Positions 32,195 through 42,270 of a DNA stretch of 64,000 nucleotides are shown one piece after another. The notes below the pieces were generated by a model. The model made no database searches, had not been told where the DNA came from, and saw nothing but the letters and a program-made list of their open reading frames with translations. This DNA is from Strobilurus pachycystidiatus (Eukaryota; Basidiomycota; Agaricomycetes; Agaricales; Physalacriaceae): contig JAHLMK010000004.1 in NCBI GenBank assembly GCA_019915135.1, positions 372,001 to 436,000 on the forward strand, given 5' to 3'. Made by a program: the position numbers and the translations under genes. Each line of letters opens with the position of its first letter. The stretch's first letter is position 1.

Positions 32195-33088
32195 CTCCTG
32201 ATGTCGACATCCTTTCACCCTCAGACGGACGGACTCACAGAGCGGACTAATCGCTCAATAGGACAGATATTCCGTACCATGGTACACGCAAACCAGAAGG
32301 ACTGGTTGGACAAAGTCGACCTGGCAGAGTTTGCCATAAACGCGAGTATCAGTAGTACGACTCGATATGCCCCATTCGAACTCAACGGCGGATATATGCC
32401 CTCAATGATGAGGGAGATGCGAAGTGCTGAGACAGCGCCCAGAGCGATAAAAGAGTTCGCTAAGAACGCGCTATTGAATCTAGCAGAGGCCCATGATGCA
32501 ATTATCGAGAGTCGAGTATTTCAGACTCATCATGCAAATAGACGCCGCTCCGAAGAGCCAGAAATAAAGGTCGGAGACCTTGTGTATTTGAGTACTAAGA
32601 ACTTGAACCTTCCCAAAGGAAGGGCGCGAAAACTATGCCCTAAGTATGTAGGACCATATAAGGTGGCCGAATGTTGGCCTAGCACATCTACATACAAATT
32701 AGAGCTGCCTACAGCTCTCGCGGAGAGAAGGATATATCCCACTTTCCATGTGGGATTACTAAGGCCATACTACGCGAACGACGACGCGCTGTTCCCTAAC
32801 AGAGCAACACCGGAACCATACGATTTTGGGGCGCCAGACGACGCCGAATGGTTCGTAGACGAGATCATTGGCCATCGATGGATGGCAGATGGCACTATCG
32901 AAGTCGAGGTTCGCTGGAGTCTGGGAGACACCACTTGGGAACCTCTGGATAAAGAAATCAACAAGCTAGAAGCGCTAGACCGCTATCTGGAAATCCAAGG
33001 TGTAAAGACACCTTCCAAACTGCATAAGAAGGACCACACTGTGGTGGTCGCAGACAAGGCGAAGAAACATAAGCGCCGGAGGAGATAG
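32195..33088 (+). CDS. pol: Element B integrase C-terminal part and chromodomain
   Basis: This continues the element B pol frame exactly once element C and one GCGC copy are removed. It supplies the integrase catalytic Glu in HPQTDGLTERTNR, the integrase C-terminal region (KVGDLVYLSTKNL, GPYKVAECWP) and a chromodomain (WFVDEIIGHRW ... VEVRWSLGDTTWEPLDKE), then a basic tail KHKRRRR ending at TAG 33086-33088. Confidence 0.92.
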   Translation, partial: LLMSTSFHPQTDGLTERTNRSIGQIFRTMVHANQKDWLDKVDLAEFAINASISSTTRYAPFELNGGYMPSMMREMRSAETAPRAIKEFAKNALLNLAEAHDAIIESRVFQTHHANRRRSEEPEIKVGDLVYLSTKNLNLPKGRARKLCPKYVGPYKVAECWPSTSTYKLELPTALAERRIYPTFHVGLLRPYYANDDALFPNRATPEPYDFGAPDDAEWFVDEIIGHRWMADGTIEVEVRWSLGDTTWEPLDKEINKLEALDRYLEIQGVKTPSKLHKKDHTVVVADKAKKHKRRRR

Positions 33089-33198
33089 CGGAATAGACGC
33101 TGGCGTCAATTGGACACATGGTAATGTGTCGTAAATGATCGGGACTTATAGAACTTAGACCCCGACCACGACGACAAAAATTTTCGTCCGAATACCAG

Positions 33199-36100
33199 AT
33201 GTCTAACGAAAACAACAACTCCCGTTGGAGTTCTGGTTGGGGGGGTAGAGGCCAGTCTGGCCAAAATCCTGCCGATTCGAACTCGGCAAACAATCAAAAT
33301 CGGCCACTGGACCAAGCCAACAGAGCATGGGGACAAGCTCCCCCTAGTTGGCAAGGACCGGCTCCGCCCACGCCTTGGGCAGCGCAGCAGCCGTACCAAA
33401 ACTGGCAAGGACAACCGACCTATATGCCGTATTCAACCGCCCGCACGGACACAATGGCGCCTCCGTACGGGCAATACCCGGTTCCCATTCCCGGTCCATT
33501 CGCGATGGGACCAAACGCGCCAAATAACGAAGACTCCCAATGGGAGTCAGAACGCAGATTCGCTGGTCTAGAAGACCTACCAGGAAGAGGACCTCGCGGC
33601 GGACCGACGGTCAACCGTGGCGCGATCATAGACGGACCAGCACAGCCCTCGGGATCCTTCAACAACCCACGATCTGGGTTGGGATCCTATCATAGCTCCC
33701 ACAATAGGCACCAAGGAAGAGGGAGTTCAAGATACCACCCCGCGAGACGTGACGCGGGACGGTTCCTAGATTCCTCGTCGGATAGCCAGAGCTCAAGCTC
33801 GAGGAAAGGAAAGAGACGAGCGACCTCACAAGAGGTCGAAGAACAGCAGCGAGAGATAGAACGCCAACGAGAATTGGCGGAAGATGCACGTATCGAGGAT
33901 CGACGACGCGAGGTCGAAAGGGAACCATTCGTCAGAGGCGTTCCATCGCACGTCCTCGACGACCCCCAATTCCAGAGCGCCGTCGAAGACCTCTACCGCT
34001 CGCAGTATCTGCAGCATGACGAGGAACTAGCACGGCAAGAACAGGAAGCCGAACGTTTTGCAGAGCAACAACGGCTAGAGCGGATTATCGCGGATTCTCA
34101 GAGAATGTTACAAGAGGCACAAGCAGGCCTAGAAAGATTGAAGAGACCTCGAGGATCCCCACCTCAGCAAGGGGAGGCCAAACGCGTGAAACACGGCCAT
34201 ATGCCCAGTGGGGGGGGGACGACGTCGGCTCCACGAAGGGAGCCAAACACTCAGGTCCAGCCAGAACCTTCCACATCGTTAGCACCAGGAACGACACCGG
34301 CTCCTCGTAGGGAGCCAAACCTTCAGGTCCAACCCGGACCTTCAACATCAGTAGCACCACGCGCCACAGCGCGGGACGCCCTGGCTCCTACCAGACCCAT
34401 ACCGGCCCCGTATATGGCAGACGTCAATATGACAGGGCCAGAGATGGAGGCGAGGCCGATGATCAAGGCCAAAAAGACGACATCGGCTCCAGAAACGGAG
34501 CCTAAAGTCAAGCGGGTCAGTACGACTGGGACACCACGACGGATCCCATCTGCACCCGAACTGGTGCAACGGCGGTTTTACCTTACAAGTGTTGACAGGG
34601 AGATCTTCCCTGATAGCTTCCCAGACACTGAAAGTCGAATCGCTCGACTATATCGAGAGGCGATGCCTGCAGAGAATCCACCCACCGAGGCGGAGATATA
34701 TCAACAGATGCTGAACGAGTATGAGGATCAGCACGAAGCAGATACTAATCTGCATGTCCCAGACGAAGGAGAGTGGAGCGACGCCGCCGACGAGTCTGAC
34801 TACGAAGACTCACAATTGAGTCATAAGGATAAGAAGTCGCGCAAGAAAAAGGACGAGCCATTGGTTCAGATGGAAATCGAAGCCGACGACGACGAGAAAG
34901 AGCGGCGCCGTAAGGAGCGCCATAACGCACGAGTAGAGGAGGTCGCGGGACTTCGGTTCCGCCAGGCCATGAACCGGTATCGCAACCAATTTGGTCGTAT
35001 GCCCAATGGCCTTAATAGAGTAACCATCGATGGCATGGTTCAACGGGATAACTTCCTTTGGGGAATTACTTCCCCCAGATTCTTCGTGTATCGACCACGC
35101 AATCTGGTCCTTCACGGTGTCCGCGCTCGTGCAGCCCTCCGATGTGTGGAGGAGGGCCGCGAATTCGTGATTACGACCGGTGACAGGAAGGAGATTATGT
35201 GGCAGGGGTTCCCCATGAACCCGAAACAACTGTATCAGGCAGTCAATGCCATAGAAGGACAATATGGTCGCCACCGCGAATTGTTGGTGTACCTCAACCT
35301 GTTCTACCGAATATCTCGGTACTTCGTCCCAGAACTGCGGGATTGGACGATGTGGGAGACACTTCGCGTGTTCGACCAGCACCCGGACTGGCACCAGCCC
35401 GAGTTATTGCGCTCGGTTCAACTCTCAATCCCAATACCCGAAGGGATACTACTCGAAGGTGAAACCATTCACCTTAAACAACCATCGCCGGAAGAGCCTA
35501 TCGAGATACATTTCCGGCACTTCCTTTGGACGAGTGCTCCGGGAACTCGAAATGCCATACACGGATTGATGGTCGGGCGAGGCAACGCCATATACGCTCC
35601 AACTGGGTTTGGGGTACTAATGGCTCGGGGACTGCAACCCCCCTCTCATGTTGGTGATGCCACCATTAAAACCTATATCCGTATCCTGGCGTCCATAGTG
35701 GCGACACCTGGACGGGCGGAACGAGTAGTTCAGGAATGGAACGAGCGTAATCCGGACGATATTATGCGTCGAATCCCAGGGGTACAATCGCAACTATTGC
35801 GATTCAATACTATTCGTGGAGCGAATATCGACGAGTACGACGTCGTACGACACTTGCTCGTGTGTGGAATCCGAACCCAGCACATCGAGCTCATGTACTC
35901 CTGGGGAGTACAATATCTTAGTGGAATCAGCGAAGGATTCCACACTGACTTCGTTCGGGAAGTCGAAGGACGTCGAATGGAAGCCCTTCATCGACATGGA
36001 GTACCCATCATTCCCGCCGCGTGGGATGGTTGGTACTGGCTCTCGGAGCGCTCGCAATTTATATTGCGCCAAATTGTGGAAGAGGAAATCTACGGCGAGA

Positions 36101-36474
36101 ATATCGCTATTCAGCGACGGGACCAGGAAAATCGGGCAGCAAGGCCGCGGGTAGACCGAGCCATCGATCCTCGTTGGGTGCCCATTGGAGTATCTCCTAT
36201 GAGGAGATTCGTGTTGCCCCCTCGCCCCGAGGATTTATCTCTAGTCGATTCATCGCTAGGGGTATCATCCGCGGTGCCCAGTGCGTCAATCGTGGCGTCT
36301 GGGTCGGGATCAAACCCTCCCGAGGAAGATGCCTCCATGGCTCCTCCAACCGCGGTCGAAACCATGCCGCTTACCTCTAACAAGGAAGCGCCCATGGAAG
36401 TAGACGGAGCGCAATCTCAACCTGGTCCTGAAGGGATTCCTCTACCCCCACCGGATATCGGTGACAATCTCTAA
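33199..36474 (+). CDS. Element B extra ORF, 1091 residues, unknown function
   Basis: Starts at ATG 33199, 110 bp after pol in another frame, and ends 142 bp before the 3' LTR. It is inside the element because LTRs and target duplication enclose it. N-terminus: Gln/Pro/Asn-rich, low complexity. Then Glu/Arg-rich coiled-coil stretches (about residues 205-315), two near-repeats containing APRREPN and QPGPST/QPEPST (about 340-395), an acidic-basic block (about 515-580), and a globular half (about 580-970) rich in Trp, Tyr and Arg (FLWGITSPRFFVYRP, WDGWYWLSERSQFILRQ). There is no signal peptide or membrane segment, so it is not a typical Env. I recognise no domain. Its open length argues for selection. 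Confidence 0.85.
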   Translation: MSNENNNSRWSSGWGGRGQSGQNPADSNSANNQNRPLDQANRAWGQAPPSWQGPAPPTPWAAQQPYQNWQGQPTYMPYSTARTDTMAPPYGQYPVPIPGPFAMGPNAPNNEDSQWESERRFAGLEDLPGRGPRGGPTVNRGAIIDGPAQPSGSFNNPRSGLGSYHSSHNRHQGRGSSRYHPARRDAGRFLDSSSDSQSSSSRKGKRRATSQEVEEQQREIERQRELAEDARIEDRRREVEREPFVRGVPSHVLDDPQFQSAVEDLYRSQYLQHDEELARQEQEAERFAEQQRLERIIADSQRMLQEAQAGLERLKRPRGSPPQQGEAKRVKHGHMPSGGGTTSAPRREPNTQVQPEPSTSLAPGTTPAPRREPNLQVQPGPSTSVAPRATARDALAPTRPIPAPYMADVNMTGPEMEARPMIKAKKTTSAPETEPKVKRVSTTGTPRRIPSAPELVQRRFYLTSVDREIFPDSFPDTESRIARLYREAMPAENPPTEAEIYQQMLNEYEDQHEADTNLHVPDEGEWSDAADESDYEDSQLSHKDKKSRKKKDEPLVQMEIEADDDEKERRRKERHNARVEEVAGLRFRQAMNRYRNQFGRMPNGLNRVTIDGMVQRDNFLWGITSPRFFVYRPRNLVLHGVRARAALRCVEEGREFVITTGDRKEIMWQGFPMNPKQLYQAVNAIEGQYGRHRELLVYLNLFYRISRYFVPELRDWTMWETLRVFDQHPDWHQPELLRSVQLSIPIPEGILLEGETIHLKQPSPEEPIEIHFRHFLWTSAPGTRNAIHGLMVGRGNAIYAPTGFGVLMARGLQPPSHVGDATIKTYIRILASIVATPGRAERVVQEWNERNPDDIMRRIPGVQSQLLRFNTIRGANIDEYDVVRHLLVCGIRTQHIELMYSWGVQYLSGISEGFHTDFVREVEGRRMEALHRHGVPIIPAAWDGWYWLSERSQFILRQIVEEEIYGENIAIQRRDQENRAARPRVDRAIDPRWVPIGVSPMRRFVLPPRPEDLSLVDSSLGVSSAVPSASIVASGSGSNPPEEDASMAPPTAVETMPLTSNKEAPMEVDGAQSQPGPEGIPLPPPDIGDNL

Positions 36475-36605
36475 TATTTGTATCCGCGGATGCAGACTTA
36501 CCCTGTAAGTCATAACTAAAACTAAACGTGTCGAATCGCCGACTTATACGCTAACCACAGCACTATTTATTATCGGATAACTTGGTTTAGACCGTTGACG
36601 GTCTC

Positions 36606-36614
36606 AAGAGGGGG
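36606..36614 (+). other. Element B polypurine tract
   Basis: AAGAGGGGG followed by TG abuts the 3' LTR at 36617. It is nearly the same tract as in element A. Confidence 0.75.
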
Positions 36615-36616
36615 TG

Positions 36617-36776
36617 TGTAAGGGATCGGTGTATTTAGTACTGTTTGCGAACCCCTTCGGGGTTCTTAAGTCACGATCGCGTGACGGTAACAGTAGGAGA
36701 ATTACTTGTATTGCTTTCGTAGCTACCAGTATACACTTGGTCAAGCTACGAGCGTGCTACGTAAGGACCCGTTACA
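36617..36776 (+). repeat. Element B 3' LTR (160 bp)
   Basis: Same as 12565-12724 except GGATCG for GGATCA near its start. Followed by the CGTGC duplication. Confidence 0.93.
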
Positions 36777-36781
36777 CGTGC

Positions 36782-37749
36782 TTTGTGAAGGGAATGGAGA
36801 GACGCCGCTAATCATACTCCATGGTCAGTCCAAATCACGATTGCCGCTCTACAGCTCCTGATACATAGGTCCTTCGCGCAGGTGCGGAAGGAAGCATTAC
36901 TGTGTTCGCGCCGCTTCAAAAGAAGTACACGACCGCTCTTTGGGCGATACAACTTCTCCCGGAAACACGCGTTGATACGATTGAAGATCAAGTCAACTTG
37001 TACCACCAGAAAATTAAAGTCAGTAATTCCCCATGACTTGTCCCGATCAATCTGAAGTGACATGCTCGAATTCATAGGAAAGACGTCCGAACGGTCCATA
37101 CCGTCTCGCCGCATTTTCTGGGTCCAGCCTCATCGTCATCGCTCTGGCACACATCTTCGAGGCAGAGAACGAAGAGATCCAACAACTCGCTTTCATCGAC
37201 ACGTTTCCCACCATCCATTTCGCTCCAGGCTACGGCGCAGAACACTTACTCACCCCGAACGGCAGACAGAAGATTTCGGATGCCATCATAGACATCCTCT
37301 TGGGCCTCATACGTCGTGACGGCGGAGGGAACCAGCCCAAACGCCACCGCTTCGCCAATGAGCTTCATGCCGCATACTATACCCGCCGAGGAGCCGCCGA
37401 TGCGGAGGCATTCCTGCAGCAGTGCGAAAGATACATTGATCGCTTCGTAGCTTTTTTGCATCTGCATGGCCAGGGTCTGTCCATGTTCATTCGATGGGTA
37501 GGGAAGATTCGTGCTCCTGTGCCAAAAAATCCGGTTACTTTTGGTCATGACAAGTACGTCGCGACGGAGGGTCTCATGGCGCATATGAACCACTCGAAAG
37601 ATTGGTATGGGTTCGGAGTTCATCGGTGCTTTCCCAATGCGAGGGTGTTGTACGTGGAGGCGGGACATTTCGACATCCTGGCCACGGATTCTATCGCTGA
37701 GGGTCTCCAGGAGAGCGTTCCGTCTTCACGACGCATGAATCGCCTCTGA
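36782..37749 (+). pseudogene. Thioesterase gene, main part, split from its start by element B
   Basis: Exons 36782-36823, 36882-37018 and 37078-37749, with introns of 58 and 59 bp. Together with 12501-12564 they give 304 codons in one frame. The protein is an alpha/beta-hydrolase thioesterase of the kind that ends fungal polyketide or peptide synthetases: TPLIILHG near the start, NGPYRLAAFSGSSL around the nucleophile Ser (AFSGS for the usual GxSxG), AFIDTFPT with the acid residue, and VEAGHFDIL with the His. It may have been a free-standing thioesterase or the tail of a larger synthase. The start codon and first 21 codons now lie 24 kb away, so this copy is disrupted. Confidence 0.75.
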
Positions 37750-37904
37750 GTTTGATTACGTAGATTTCAGATGTCTGACGATTCAAAGATAGGCAATGAG
37801 AGAAACTTATTGCAAGGACGACGGAATAAAAAGTACAACGCGACCAGCGCACCATTGCACACAAACCAGTCAACGCCGCCATCCACAGGCCCAGTTGAAC
37901 GTAA

Positions 37905-39601
37905 CAAACCCTTCCTTCAACTTCGGGTCGTTGAACGCATCCAAGGCGTGGATGAGCCGCAAAGGAAGGTACGTATCCTGACCGCGCCAAAACCTCAGTG
38001 AATGAGACTAACGAGAGCTATAGCGTCACTGACCTTAAGACAATACAGCGCCAACCTCTGTCGCGTCGTCTCGTCCCCCCGTTGCAGCACAGGAATCTGC
38101 GTATAATGGAGGTCCTCCTTGTGCATGTCCAGGAACTTGGCCGACGCTTTGGCCAGGGAGAAGGAAGTGCCCTGGGTGAACTTCAAGTATGGCCACAAGT
38201 CTAAAATAGGACGGCCAGGGAATGTAGGGACATGGCTCCGGGATTTCCTTTCGTAGACGAATTGGGGGGATCCTTGGCCTTGTGGGGAAAGTAAGATAGT
38301 AGCCAGAGTCGGTAAGGAAGAACAATATCTCGTATCCGTGCCGAGAGAGGAAAAGACATGGAGGACTGACCGGTAGGTGATCGTGACGGAAACGTGAACG
38401 CATCCGGGCCTGCTAAAACCTGCATTCGTTTGATGAGGTAGGGAAAATCGAACTGTAGGATGTTGAACCCGGTGATAACATCGGGGTCAAGATGGGAGAC
38501 GTCCTCCAAGAATGCTCGGATGAGCGAACCCTCATCGTTGAATGACCTAACATGAGCATTGAGCCCTTCTGACTTGCAGCTCTTGAGCGTGTATACGATT
38601 CGTGTCCCGGGTTTGTCGAGATCGTGCCCTGTCAAAGCGGTCTGTGAGAACCATATTGACCGGAAGCGCGTCAAGACATACCGACAGTGGCCAGCATGAT
38701 CGCTATTTGGAAGACCTTGTCCTTGTGCGGAGCCGGAAACCTGGGCACGCCGTAGTAGGTGGGCACGTTGGTCTCGATGTCAAAGCTAAGAATCTTCAGG
38801 GGAGCCATTTTGGCCCACTCGCCTGTCCGCTCATGGCAGGTCAAGTCGTGGTGGCTGCCCGTGAGTTAAATCGCGCCGAACAATATCGCGAGATGCTCCT
38901 GGCTCGCACCTTGCCTGAACGGCGTATTGGCACGAAGATTTCGAGGAAAGCAGGTTGATTGGTGTCAGCTTCGACGCTGGAATTTCCATCCAGGACAATG
39001 TGGGTATCTGTTGACACGTTCAATCAGATACTTTCAATGCACAATGCAGTAGACGACTCGCCCTCTTAGATGTCAGGAATTGATTCACATGGTGGTCGGT
39101 GCCATCCTTGACGGAGACGGTCGGAGGGGGATAGTCTTCGATTTTAACAATGACTGATTCGCTGTCCTAGACGCTAGAACGTCATTGGTATGACCGGGTA
39201 AACAAGTTGACGCGCACCTTTGTGACCCCAAATACAAGTATCGTGCCATCCTGTGCAACCACGTCGGTCTGCTGGAACACTTGGAAATGGAATAAGGGGA
39301 AAATTCCGTACAGAGCTGGAAGTACCACTAACCGAGATGGCTGTCTCGTAGTTGACTGAGCGCAGGTGGCGTCTGTCTCCGGTGGGCAGAAGGATCTGCA
39401 GATTTGAATACGCGTGTTGAGAGAGCGGGTAGCTCGTCGCGTACCAGGGATACTGGGAGCCATTCCGGAGAGCTCATTTTTCCATGTCGGTCCCTCTTCG
39501 AGCAGAGCCGGCTTTTCAATGATACGCGTCGTAGCATAGTAGCGCCATGTCGTCCTCCGCGAATATGGGGAAAGATATCGACCAATGCGCAGGCATTGCA
39601 T
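37905..39601 (-). pseudogene. Truncated DNA polymerase delta (family B) catalytic subunit copy
   Basis: Several exons on the minus strand carry the exonuclease half of a B-family polymerase. FQQTD near 39270 matches the N-terminal region. LKILSFDIET near 38770 is motif Exo I. DPDVITGFNILQFDFPYL near 38450-38500 is Exo II. HKEDLHY ... RQRLALYCLK followed, across an intron (37985-38040), by DTYLPLRL is Exo III (YxxxD). After about 37905 the frame stops and no palm or finger domain follows; the thioesterase gene lies next. Upstream exons are in inconsistent frames. I infer a partial, probably dead, copy of the replicative polymerase gene. Exon limits are approximate. Confidence 0.6.
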
Positions 39602-40720
39602 TCAAGAATAGATGAGATGATAAATGAGTGTAGATGAGAGTAGTCGTCCTGGCAGTGGCCAGTGGTAGATGGAAGAGTGGCAATATGCCCGGGCCGCTAC
39701 AGATACAAGGCCCTGCACAGCAACAACAAATAATGGCGGTGTTTCAGGCCGCATGCTCTTGAACGTCGCGTCTCTTCGTTCTTCTTTGGTCATATTCATC
39801 AGCCAGACTTGAGGTGACGGATAGCTCTGTTCAAACCAGCCGACATCGACGATTGGATCGGTTGAAGTTCTAGGGACCATACCATTACTACTCATTGGTA
39901 CTCATCGCCGCCAGCATAGGTATCCGACGCCTTTTGATCCCCGGAATTCTGCATTCTAGCCATCAACCTCTGGCAAAGGGACACTGTCAACAGCTTAGCC
40001 AAATTCCCTCAATACAGACTGGCTAACTTGGATTGGCTAAACTTGCGCCTTAATGCCTCGTCACCCAATCAAGAGTCCTCGCTATACGAGTACTTGACCC
40101 CATGCTCTTGGTGTCAGGTTGTGTCATCCCACGGACCGACACGATCCTCGGTTTGGGGTATCTGCTGCCTTAATGAGAAGGTGCTTTCGTTCCGTCTTCA
40201 ACCGCCAAACGTGAGTTGTTTATGCCGAGCGCCATGGCGCTGAGTGGGTCGACGTACAAATACCTGACCAGCCTCTACGTTCCATGGCATCCGAAATTCC
40301 CATCAATGCCTCAGCCATCCCCAGGTCCTCGCGGCAAGCTTCAAGAGTCGCAGCTCCGAGTCATCCGAGTCGCCTGTCACTCACACGCATCTCCAACCTC
40401 CAAGAATTATGAGTCGAGTTTGCTGTGGTCCGCAGAGCCAGCGGAGGGCGCCGCCTTATCCACAGGTCAGTCTTATCGTGCCAGTCTGACACTCACTCTG
40501 AGAATAGCCCCCTCTAGAGGAACGAGACGCCTCCCATCCCCTCGCATTGCAGCACCAGCGTCGTCGGGATTCGATATAGAGCGGGAAACAAGATGCATCT
40601 ACCTCGTAGTTGTCGGTGTCTGTCGACCCTTGTAGTGACATCGACTGATAGCATGCAGTCGTATTTACAACAGGATCTGTATCGCCTGTACCGTACGTAT
40701 GTATTACATTGATTCAATAC
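39602..40720. other. Intergenic, no supported gene
   Basis: Frames of up to 139 codons exist on both strands (for example 39602-39895 minus and 40216-40635 plus), but none shows a family feature. The minus frame at 39602-39895 could be a first exon of the polymerase-like pseudogene. Confidence 0.4.
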
Positions 40721-42270
40721 TCAGAGTAGACGGATAACGCTCTCAATCAAGATACCAGAGGTCTTCTTCTCAGCTCTGTACTTCCCTTTCTTACGCGCCG
40801 CCTCGCTTTCCTTGTGCTGGACAAAATTTGAATACTTTTTGAACTCGCGCCAGCCTCCCTCCTTGGTTGAGCACCTGGTGCCCACTTGAGTGTGAGTTCT
40901 TGACTCAAATTGAACACTGACCTGTAGAACGGCTGATCGTGCACAGCTGATCCCATATGCTGCTGCAAGTCAACGAGTTGGGCGAACTCCCTGTCGCAGA
41001 GCGAGCACTCGTACATGCCCTTGACAGGACTCCACAAACGTTCGGTTGCATTCACCACGACTTGATTGGGTCCGGGATCGACCAAGTCCCCGATAACACC
41101 AGGAACACCGGCGAGCTTAGCTGTGGCGTTTATCTTGCGACTATCGACATGCGGGGCGAGGGGGCATTGCCCTGATTCGAGATGGTCGAGGAGACCGGAA
41201 CGCAGAATGAACAGCTTGCCGCATGCCATCGGACATGGGGAATCTCGCGGTTTGTGCGCAAAGGATTTGTTGTGCTACCGTTGATTTGTGAGACCTCGGG
41301 CGGCAGCGAAAGAAGCTGCGACCCACCGCTTGGAGAGCATACTCGCTCATAAAGTCTTTCGAGCAAAGGAAGCAGTAGTTATGGCTCGTATTCGCCGCGA
41401 GATGCATGTTGCGGCTGGTTGCGTTCGGGAAGGAACGATGACAGGGCTTGCACACGAAGGATTCTCCATCGGCGAGAGCAATGTTATTGGTGTCCTTATG
41501 GGCGGCGGCGTTATTGAGGTGCTAAGCATGATTGCGGTTAGTTGATGCATGGTCAATCCTCATAGGATGAGACGACCCACCTGCTCAAAAGCGTAGATAT
41601 TCGTGAACTTCTTCTCACACGGTTCACAATAGAAGTGGGAGGCCGCGTTCATGCGGTAGTGCTGCCAATCAGCAATCAGTGTGTGGCTGAATACACGGCA
41701 GAAGCGCAAGCATACCTCAAGAAGAGCATCCTTATCCTGGAAGATCCTAGAGTGGCATCCGAGGTGGAGACAAATGCAGTGCTCATCGTCCGACTCATCG
41801 TCCGACTCATCGTCCGACTTGGATCGATAATGAGCCACAAGATCGTCGTGGCTCCGGAATCCCTTCTGGCAGATAGTGCAAGAAGAATGCGCCGCACTCT
41901 CAAGGTAATGCTGGTTTGCTGCGCTCAGTAATCATAAATAGAATCGATGGACGTCAGTGCTCACCTTACGGCGCTCAGGCTCACCGACGAAGAGCTCCTG
42001 GCAGTCCGCACAGAACCTGTCGGCGTGTTTGGCCTCACAGTGCTGCTTGAGAGCCTCCTTGGAGCCAAAATGACGCTCGTCAATGACACAGTATGGATGG
42101 GAAGCATCCATGTGGTAGTCCAGAGCCGCCAGATCGCGAAAGCGTTCACGGCAGATCATGCAGAACGGGTGGTTTGGAGTAGTAGCCCAGTGATCATTCA
42201 GTTCGTGCTTCGTTCGGAAAGTCCAGTCATGCTGGGGGCAGCCTGCTCGGAAACAGGTGCGCTCTGGCAT
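40721..42270 (-). CDS. Multi-finger C2H2 zinc finger protein, 428 residues
   Basis: Six exons: 42270-41970, 41918-41716, 41661-41581, 41521-41327, 41274-40922, 40874-40721. The introns are 47-59 bp and all joins keep frame (1287 nt). It carries many degenerate C2H2 units, such as CFRAGC...H, CMICRERFRDLAALDYHMDASH, CKPCHRSFPNATSRNMHL and CSLCDREFAQLVDLQQHM. The end block, containing LFILRSGLLDHLESGQC and YRCSTKEGGWREF, is common in a basidiomycete C2H2 family of unknown role. Three tandem SDDE copies lie in exon 2. Likely nuclear nucleic-acid binding; targets unknown. Confidence 0.8.

Larger units (their letters stand above)
12565..36776 (+). mobile_element. Element B: 24.2-kb Ty3 retrotransposon with nested insertions
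   Basis: Bounded by 160-bp LTRs (12565-12724 and 36617-36776; TGTAA...TTACA; one A/G difference seen) and a 5-bp target duplication CGTGC (12560-12564 and 36777-36781). Inside are a hAT-like MITE (481 bp with its duplication) and element C (11,276 bp with its duplication). Without them B is 12,455 bp: LTR, Gag-Pro-Pol of about 2,820 codons in one frame with one internal UGA, an extra 1091-codon ORF, a polypurine tract, LTR. That is about twice the usual Ty3 size. A chromodomain follows the integrase. The integrase is interrupted by C, so this copy is not autonomous. Confidence 0.95.

Noticed and set aside
20914..32195. 5-bp target duplication for element C
   Set aside because: Only four bases (GCGC) match on both sides; the fifth differs on either side.
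33199..36474. Env-like protein as an explanation for the extra ORF
   Set aside because: No signal peptide, no membrane segment and no fusion-peptide-like stretch in the translation.
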